Shown here piece by piece: positions 58,319 to 64,000 of a stretch of 64,000 nt of DNA (within the stretch, counting starts at the first letter, position 1; every line of letters begins with the position of its first letter). The stretch comes from CAYJBH01 sp964370825 (GTDB lineage: Bacteria; Bacillota; Clostridia; Oscillospirales; Ruminococcaceae), in the NCBI GenBank assembly GCA_964370825.1, contig CAYJKY010000004.1, forward strand, positions 46,504-110,503, read 5' to 3'. Made by a program: the position numbers and the translations under genes. Below the pieces are notes generated by a model. The model did no database searches, had not been told where the DNA came from, and was given only the letters and a program-made list of their open reading frames with translations.

Positions 58319-59323
58319 ATGGCACTTATACAAAGCAGTTCGGGTTTGATGGACACCTTTATGGGTAAGTCGTTATACCCGGTTTACAAAATTATAAATG
58401 ATGCAGAGGCAGATTTTTTCGGAAAGTTCTCGGTGCTCGAGCCGGTGTTCTCGGTAGAGAATGCAGATGGTTTCGGCATGAAGTATACCGATGAGATAGG
58501 AGTTGGTGATTTTAAGCCCACAACCGAGGGCACAGACTACGCCAAGGGTGATATACAGGAAGGATTTTCCAGCTTTATCGAATTTATCGAGTGGACAAAT
58601 TCGGTGGAGATAACAAAAACCATGATGGAGGACAACATCACCTCCCAGATAAAGAAAAAGGCGAGAATGTATGCACGCTCCTACTATCGTAGCCGTGAAA
58701 AATTCCGTGCCGCAATGCTTGGCGCCGGCAAAACCGGAACACTTACAATACCAAATGCCGCCGGAACAAACATCACAATCAATGCAAAGTCGGCAGACGG
58801 TGTTTCGCTGTTTTCCACCGCCCATCCCTCCAAGCTCGACAGCAAAAAGTTGCAGAGTAACAAGTTTGCCAACACTTTTTCTGAGGATGTTTTAAGCGAG
58901 ATAACCACCAAGATGGAAAATTTTGTCGACGATAAGGGGGACATCTCCGGTGTATCACCAAACACCATTATCATTCCGAACGTTTCGACGCTTAAAAAGG
59001 ATGTGTTTAAGGTTATCGGTGCGGACAAATCACCGGACAGCCCAAACAACGGGTTTAACTACCTGTTCGGGGTATGGCGTGTGCTCTGTAGCCCACTGTT
59101 GAACGGACATCTTTCCGACACGGAATTTATCCTTGCCGACCTCGACTTTAACGAGATGGCGGGCGGTGCAATCTGGGGTGATAGAATTACCCTTGAGACC
59201 TCGACCTCGGTAATTCCGCACACACATAACCTCGACATTGCAGGCAGAAGCAGATTTTCTGCGATGTTCCATAACTTTAGGGCTTTTGCAATAGGTGGAA
59301 GTACCGGAGGAACCGAGCTTTAA
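58319..59323 (+). CDS. Phage major capsid protein
   Basis: A 334-residue major capsid protein of a HK97-like fold, resembling the Mu-type/prophage major head group: LEPVFSVENADGFGMKYTDEIGVGDFKPTTEG, FIEWTNSVEITKTMMEDN, and the late FAIGGSTGGTEL. The length and AAAGGA ribosome site are good. It follows the scaffold and the 50-residue gene, as expected. No N-terminal delta domain long enough to be a separate cleavage segment is clear. Confidence 0.85.
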   Translation: MALIQSSSGLMDTFMGKSLYPVYKIINDAEADFFGKFSVLEPVFSVENADGFGMKYTDEIGVGDFKPTTEGTDYAKGDIQEGFSSFIEFIEWTNSVEITKTMMEDNITSQIKKKARMYARSYYRSREKFRAAMLGAGKTGTLTIPNAAGTNITINAKSADGVSLFSTAHPSKLDSKKLQSNKFANTFSEDVLSEITTKMENFVDDKGDISGVSPNTIIIPNVSTLKKDVFKVIGADKSPDSPNNGFNYLFGVWRVLCSPLLNGHLSDTEFILADLDFNEMAGGAIWGDRITLETSTSVIPHTHNLDIAGRSRFSAMFHNFRAFAIGGSTGGTEL

Positions 59324-59346
59324 GCGGTAAAGCCGTTTAAATAACA

Positions 59347-59395
59347 GGAGGCTTTGGCAGGGGTGTGAATAGGTGGACTTTACAGCCTCCCCTGC
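59347..59395 (+). other. Mutually exclusive hairpins after the capsid gene
   Basis: GGAGGCT (59347-59353) can pair with AGCCTCC (59384-59390), and GCAGGGG (59357-59363) with CCCCTGC (59389-59395). The two stems overlap in the 3' arm. They lie in the spacer between the capsid stop and the next gene, so they may stabilise or end the capsid mRNA. Weak evidence as a terminator because no T run follows. Confidence 0.4.
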
Positions 59396-59437
59396 TTAAA
59401 ACCTCTGACTAAAATAACAAAAGGAGTGGTCATAGGT

Positions 59438-60343
59438 ATGATTACATTAGATAAACTTAAAAAGGATCTCTTTTCCTATGTGGATGCGGAGGAGGATAAC
59501 GAAAAAAGAGAATATTTTTACACCTCTGCAAACAAGGCGCTCGATTATATCCACTCTAATTTTCCGGAGAGATACACCGCAAAGTATGTTATAGAGGGCG
59601 TTCAGCTGGAAAACATACTCTCCGGAGCAAGCGGTGAGGTTTTGGTTGTTGCCGGCAGACCTACCTCCTTTAGCGGTGATGCAAAGTCCTATTTTTTTGA
59701 GGTTTCCGGAGTGGGGAGCTTTAAGGTGATAACGGCAGATGGTGAGCAGACGGTTGAGTTTGACTGCGGTGAATTTACAGCATACAGGGGCTTTTTGCAG
59801 GGACAAAGTCGTATCGAATTTTTTGGCGATTATCGCTTTTATGTTCGGGGAATGGCGATGTACAGTGAGCTGTTATCCGACCGACTCTGCGATATACCGG
59901 AATACTCGGCATCAATTGAGTATGATTTTAAGGAGCTTACCAAAACTACCGACGAGGACGGCGTTGAGAACTTCCCGTTCTGCTCATTTATGGAGGCGAA
60001 GTTTGAGGAGTACGGCAACGACGGAGAGTGGCAAACGCTTACCGACTATGAAATTGTTCCGAATAAACAGGGGCATATATTAAGGCTTAGGAGTACCGAC
60101 ACGCAAAAAATCATCTACTATAAACGGCACTTTGCCGAGGTTAGCGATACCTCGAATGAAATTGATATTGCACCGGATCTTTACTATGCCTTTTTAGAGC
60201 AGTTTTATGCCGAATATCTGATTGATGAAAACGAGGTATCTGTGGATAGAGCCGGATTTAACTATCGCACCAAGGTTGCGCTAAAGCAGGTAGGCAAAAG
60301 TGCGGAAAATCCGATACAACTTTTTATCAACGAAAGGTTTTAG
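59438..60343 (+). CDS. Putative phage head-tail connector/adaptor protein
   Basis: A 302-residue protein downstream of the capsid gene. Position and the presence of a helical N-terminal part (ITLDKLKKDLFSYVDAEED) and beta-rich remainder fit a connector or minor head protein, but no family motif is clear. ATG 59438 follows AAAGGAG by about 12 bases; a GTG start 12 bases earlier overlaps the ribosome site and is unlikely. Acidic, no signal peptide. Confidence 0.55.
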   Translation: MITLDKLKKDLFSYVDAEEDNEKREYFYTSANKALDYIHSNFPERYTAKYVIEGVQLENILSGASGEVLVVAGRPTSFSGDAKSYFFEVSGVGSFKVITADGEQTVEFDCGEFTAYRGFLQGQSRIEFFGDYRFYVRGMAMYSELLSDRLCDIPEYSASIEYDFKELTKTTDEDGVENFPFCSFMEAKFEEYGNDGEWQTLTDYEIVPNKQGHILRLRSTDTQKIIYYKRHFAEVSDTSNEIDIAPDLYYAFLEQFYAEYLIDENEVSVDRAGFNYRTKVALKQVGKSAENPIQLFINERF

Positions 60344-60383
60344 TTTTTAGCACAACAGTAATAAATGGAAAGGAATGGTAAAA

Positions 60384-62333
60384 ATGCCAATATTTCCCAA
60401 AGAAAATCCGCCGGAGTCAAAACCACCCAAGGTATCGGTTACACGGTACAATGACTGGCGCGGAGTCGACTATGTGCACGATGAGTACAGCTGTAGCGAA
60501 AGTAGGTGCCCCGAGCTTATTAACATGATTTCATATACAAGAGGAACCCTTGAAGGCAGAAAAGGTTTTGAGGTTTTGCATAATTTTGGAATGGAAATAT
60601 ATTCCATTGCCCGCGGATTTGTGGGAGATGCATACAGAACATTTGTTCATTCCGGCACAAATCTTTACATGTCGTCCGATGATGGAGGGTATGAAAATAT
60701 ATGTTCTGAAATGCCGGACGCAAAGACGGTTATCTTTTTTTCACAATATCAGGAAAAGCCGTTGATTGCGACCGAAAATCTTATAGGGCTTAGGACGATA
60801 GGGCTTGTGCTTGGAGCAGGAGTATACCTTTGTATCGACAGCGAGGGCGGTGTTGTCTCGGTAAAAAACGTTACCGAAATCGCCTACAAGCCGGTGGTTA
60901 CCATAGCGGCATCACACGAGGGTGGGGGAACGGTGCTAGAGTCGGTAAATCTGCTGCAACCGGGAAGGGTTCACAAGGCATACGGCGACGGCACAAGCAC
61001 AACCTTTCAGCTGCCCTCTAAAAATCTTGACGAGACGGTGGTTGAGGTTATCGAAATTCTCCCCGAGGGTGAGAAATACTACACCGAGGGGATAGCCGGT
61101 GATGCTGGGTTTACGGTGGAGCGAGCAACCGGCAGACTCACATTTAACAATGCACCGCCCAAAGCCCCTATCGACGGCACCGACAACCTTTTCATAACCT
61201 ATTACAAAACGGTTGATGGCAACATTAATAAGATAATCGACTGTAATACAGCCACCGAATACGGGGTCGGAGGTGCGTTGAGATGTTTTGTGACACGAAA
61301 CCCGAGCTATAAATCCTACGATTGGTGGAGCGAGCCACATCAGCCGAACTATTTTCCGGATTTAAACTACGGAATATCCGGAAACGATAACACCGCCATA
61401 GTCGGCTACCTAAAGTTTTTTAACTACCTTGTTATTATTAAGGAGCAAAACCATCAGGATGTCACCATCTATATTCGAAGCGGAACGGCAACCGAGGAGG
61501 GCACAATTTTCACAACCCACATAGGCATGGTAGGTGTTGGAGCGGTTTCTCCAAACGCCTTTGCAAATGTTTTGGATGAACCTGTATTTTTATCCGACAC
61601 CGGAGTTTATGCCATAGTGTCCGATGCAATTACCCAACACGCCACGCTGCAAAACCGTTCCTACTGGGTGGACCCAAGACTTATTGCCGAGCCGAACCTA
61701 AACAATGCAATAGCGACATCGTGGGAGGGATTTTACCTTGTTTCGGTAAATGGAAACACCTATGTTTTAGACATGAGACGTGGTGAGGTTGTGGATCTTC
61801 AAAAGCAGGGGGTGTATGATGGATATTTTTGGCAGGGGTTTGATCCGAGCTGTTATTTAGCGGTAGGAAAAGAGCTTTATTTCGGAACTGCCGACGGAAA
61901 AATTTGCCGTTTTAGAGATGCCGGAAATATGGAGGATTACCTCGATGCGGATAAAGCCATAAGGTATCTTGTTAAGACAAAGCAGGACGATGACGGCAGT
62001 GGAGCATATAGAAAAAGCCTGAATAAAAAGGGGCAGTCGATATCCCTTAGACCGTTTTCGGTTAGCTCGGTAAAGGTTAGAATTAACACCGACGAGGGTA
62101 GACTCAGTTCGGTGGAAGATATTACCATATCCGCTTCAAGATTTAGCTTTGCACAGCTAATATTTGCAAGGGTCGACTTCAACTCAAGCTCGTCGACAAG
62201 ACCGCAGACGCTAAAATTAAGGGCGAAAAAATATCGTACACTTCAATTTGAGCTGGAGAGTGAGACCCCACGAAACAGTTTTGCTTTAATACAGATTGAA
62301 AAAAGTTTTTACATTACGGGGAAAACAGTATGA
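60384..62333 (+). CDS. Phage tail/stopper-like protein, beta-propeller type
   Basis: A 649-residue beta-rich protein. It opens YNDWRGVDYVHDEYSCSESRCPELINMISYTRGTLEGRKGFEVL, a pattern I associate with tail-stabilisation or hub proteins of short-tailed (podo-like) phages, where it is followed by repeated beta blades such as YRTFVHSGTNLYMSSDDGG and GKELYFGTADGKICRFRDAG. It probably closes the portal exit or forms the tail base. ATG 60384 follows AAGGA by nine bases. It overlaps the following gene by four bases. Assignment is from context and pattern. Confidence 0.55.
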   Translation: MPIFPKENPPESKPPKVSVTRYNDWRGVDYVHDEYSCSESRCPELINMISYTRGTLEGRKGFEVLHNFGMEIYSIARGFVGDAYRTFVHSGTNLYMSSDDGGYENICSEMPDAKTVIFFSQYQEKPLIATENLIGLRTIGLVLGAGVYLCIDSEGGVVSVKNVTEIAYKPVVTIAASHEGGGTVLESVNLLQPGRVHKAYGDGTSTTFQLPSKNLDETVVEVIEILPEGEKYYTEGIAGDAGFTVERATGRLTFNNAPPKAPIDGTDNLFITYYKTVDGNINKIIDCNTATEYGVGGALRCFVTRNPSYKSYDWWSEPHQPNYFPDLNYGISGNDNTAIVGYLKFFNYLVIIKEQNHQDVTIYIRSGTATEEGTIFTTHIGMVGVGAVSPNAFANVLDEPVFLSDTGVYAIVSDAITQHATLQNRSYWVDPRLIAEPNLNNAIATSWEGFYLVSVNGNTYVLDMRRGEVVDLQKQGVYDGYFWQGFDPSCYLAVGKELYFGTADGKICRFRDAGNMEDYLDADKAIRYLVKTKQDDDGSGAYRKSLNKKGQSISLRPFSVSSVKVRINTDEGRLSSVEDITISASRFSFAQLIFARVDFNSSSSTRPQTLKLRAKKYRTLQFELESETPRNSFALIQIEKSFYITGKTV

Positions 62334-63373
62334 GTAAATACACAGTTACATCCGGCGAGATTGTTGCGAATAGCGTTAAAAATGCGCCGGACATCTTAGA
62401 GGGCAACACACAGGACAACAAAAATGTTTTTGACAAGTTGCCGGAGCTTATTGCCGAGCGGCACAACATCTTAGCCGAGGGATTTATCACCCATGAGGAG
62501 AGGGTGGACAATCCACATTCGGTTACGGCAGATTTAATAGGCGCACTTACACAGGACGGAATAAGGCCTGGTGAGAACGTTGTTGTTGTTAAAAACGATG
62601 ATGGATCGGTAACCATAACGGCGAGTGGCGGAAGCAGTGGCGGAGGCGACATGTACCGCAGTGTATACGACACAAATGCAGATGGAAGCGTAGATAGGGC
62701 GGATTTTGCGCAAGAGGCATCATATGCTAACAATGCAGGGACTGCTTTTAGTACGCAACTTGCTAACTTTGCAACCGAAGCAGGAGTTGCGGGAAACGGT
62801 TTATACACATACATACATGAATTTATTGACGCTCAAAATAAGCTTTCTGCAGTTAGTAATTCTTTAGGTAACGGTCAATTTAGAGCGGTAACTTCAGGGG
62901 TGGTAAAAGACTTTTTTATCACTTATAAAACCTTTGAGGTGGTTAACGGCAGTGATAACGAAATAGAGTTGGTGGCAGGCAGATGGTACAGCTTTATTAT
63001 AGATGACGAAAACAGTACTATCAACTTTAATGTAACTGAAAAGGTGGATATACCAAAAGATGTTTACAGCACCGAAGAAACTCTTACCGATAAGGTGTGG
63101 ATTGACGGTAAACCGATTTACAGAAAGGTTATAATTGGGGCTACGTTAGCAGAAGCAGCAGTAACAAAGTATGATGCAAGCGACAGTAACATTGATACCG
63201 TAGTATCTTTAGATTTGATGTTAAATAACACACAGCTCCAAAGGACGGCACACCTGTCAGGGCTTATTACATTTTTTTACGTAAACGCTGACAAAGAGAT
63301 TGAGCTAAACGCCTTGGCCACGCCACTCTCGGGTTACACACCAACATTTATAGTTGAATACACAAAAATATAA
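62330..63373 (+). CDS. Phage fibre-like protein with dockerin-like calcium motif
   Basis: A 347-residue protein with the plan of a tail fibre: an N-terminal virion-attachment-like segment, DNPHSVTADLIGAL (a motif found in tail fibres), a Gly/Ser linker SGGSSGGGD, then the EF-hand-like turn DTNADGSVDRADFA at about residue 114, and a ~220-residue receptor-type domain. The turn matches a dockerin/EF-hand loop (D-x-N-x-D-G-x-V-D-x-x-D). It starts with ATG overlapping the previous stop. It may bind a host surface sugar. Confidence 0.68.
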   Translation: MSKYTVTSGEIVANSVKNAPDILEGNTQDNKNVFDKLPELIAERHNILAEGFITHEERVDNPHSVTADLIGALTQDGIRPGENVVVVKNDDGSVTITASGGSSGGGDMYRSVYDTNADGSVDRADFAQEASYANNAGTAFSTQLANFATEAGVAGNGLYTYIHEFIDAQNKLSAVSNSLGNGQFRAVTSGVVKDFFITYKTFEVVNGSDNEIELVAGRWYSFIIDDENSTINFNVTEKVDIPKDVYSTEETLTDKVWIDGKPIYRKVIIGATLAEAAVTKYDASDSNIDTVVSLDLMLNNTQLQRTAHLSGLITFFYVNADKEIELNALATPLSGYTPTFIVEYTKI

Positions 63374-63392
63374 AAGAGAAAAGGGGAATAAT

Positions 63393-63596
63393 ATGGGACA
63401 CAGAATAGCGTCAGGAATAAGTAAAGATAACGATGTGATATCGCTTGTGGCAGATACGACGGCAGATATAGCAAATATCGGAACGGCATATCCGGCGGGG
63501 TCGATAATATATATCACCGGCACAACGGCAGATAGTGCCGATGCCGGTGCGGTATACATGCTTAATAACCAAAAGGAATGGGTGGTGCAACCATGA
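63393..63596 (+). CDS. Small phage protein
   Basis: A 67-residue protein, ATG 63393 with AAGGGG six bases upstream; a longer in-frame start overlaps the fibre stop and is less likely. Sequence is Ser/Asp/Ala-rich (DVISLVADTTADIANIG, ITGTTADSADAGAVYML) and resembles short collar or fibre-associated segments. It overlaps the next gene by four bases (ATGA). Function unknown. Confidence 0.6.
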   Translation: MGHRIASGISKDNDVISLVADTTADIANIGTAYPAGSIIYITGTTADSADAGAVYMLNNQKEWVVQP

Positions 63597-64000
63597 TAAA
63601 AAATGCTGTTATACGGCATTTAAAAGAAGGTATACCACTTTATAAATCCGTATATAATGAGCTGATTTACGGTAGTAAAGACCTCGGAAAATATCTTGGC
63701 TATTTAGAGGCGAGCGGAACACAGTGGATAGACACCGGGGTTGTTTTGCCCGAGACGGATGATTTTCAGATTGAGGTTGAATATCAAGCTACTCAAATGT
63801 CAGACGCAAAATATGTGTATGGCGCTGATAATGGTACATATGCAAACAACCTTTTTGGAATAATTCGTAGATATAACAATTTTGACATTACCAATCGACT
63901 GACAAGTAGCCAGCTAAACGATGTAATTGTGCCGCTTATTACGGCTGACACGTGGTATTCTATTACACAGAGAAGAAACGGTGTAACCGTTGATGGAGTA
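63593..64000 (+). CDS. Phage tail/fibre protein with LamG-like domain, 5' part
   Basis: The gene starts at ATG 63593 inside the stop of the preceding gene and runs off the window, giving 136 codons. GYLEASGTQWIDTGVVLPETD is the typical start of a concanavalin A/LamG-like lectin domain found in tail and surface proteins of gut phages and Clostridia. It continues IEVEYQATQMSDAKYVYGADN and TADTWYSITQRRNG, matching that fold. Likely a receptor-binding or host-glycan-binding protein. Confidence 0.7.
   Translation, partial: MIKNAVIRHLKEGIPLYKSVYNELIYGSKDLGKYLGYLEASGTQWIDTGVVLPETDDFQIEVEYQATQMSDAKYVYGADNGTYANNLFGIIRRYNNFDITNRLTSSQLNDVIVPLITADTWYSITQRRNGVTVDGV

Overview
The window looks like a chromosomal stretch of an anaerobic Clostridia-class Firmicute, probably gut-associated (Oscillospirales-like). 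The support is strong AGGAGG-type ribosome binding sites, a dockerin-bearing secreted protein, sulfatase/GH36/GH38 enzymes, PucR and TetR regulators, small DUF4428/zinc-ribbon proteins and a DUF6935 protein. The sequence is a draft: a run of exactly 100 N at 7545-7644 sits inside a tandem repeat. I saw no rRNA, tRNA or CRISPR array. Taxonomy below class is inference.

Layout. 1-2610: 3' part of a GH36-like glycosidase and a type I sulfatase. 2637-7477: an M50-type membrane protease and a MacA/MacB-type exporter operon. 7478-8044: 94-95 bp tandem repeats around the assembly gap. 8045-8515: a SLOG protein whose leader carries a 16-bp perfect inverted repeat covering the ribosome binding site. 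8710-17143 (minus): a surface/lipoprotein operon (DUF6935, DUF4428 zinc ribbon, membrane-anchored protein, dockerin protein, three lipoproteins). 17171-17461: a structured repeat array. 17462-23958 (minus): a Pro/Gln-repeat zinc-ribbon membrane protein, a pseudo-receiver and a signalling operon (7TM pseudokinase-like protein, histidine kinase, response regulator). 24158-25165: GAPDH.

25336-34265 is the most unusual region. A minus-strand operon encodes a three-subunit xanthine dehydrogenase/aldehyde oxidase-like set whose Fe-S and molybdopterin motifs are eroded, followed by an M23 peptidase. Divergent from it are a TetR regulator, with a perfect 24-bp palindrome just after its -10 box, and an 884-residue protein. 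That protein joins a carotenoid-cleavage-oxygenase domain, with all four iron-binding histidines visible, to a C-terminal START-like lipid-binding domain. I propose this as the best candidate for an undescribed system, possibly sensing or modifying a carotenoid/retinoid-like or other hydrophobic compound.

34370-40162: a hydantoin/nucleobase locus (HyuA-type hydantoinase, DUF917, NCS1 permease) with a divergent PucR regulator. 40280-45879: a chemoreceptor, a zinc-ribbon membrane protein, a MATE exporter, a second structured repeat array (44246-44632) and an MFS transporter. 45914-52629 (minus): nagB, asparaginase, a MtlD-like dehydrogenase, a PfkB kinase and GH38 alpha-mannosidase, a set consistent with catabolism of host N-glycan or glyco-asparagine.

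52900-64000: the start of a prophage (or phage-derived) structural module. It holds terminase small and large subunits, a portal with an inserted zinc ribbon, a small zinc protein, a scaffold, a 50-residue protein, a major capsid protein, a connector-like protein, a tail/stopper-like protein and fibre-like proteins. It runs off the right edge. No integrase, repressor or att site is visible in the window.
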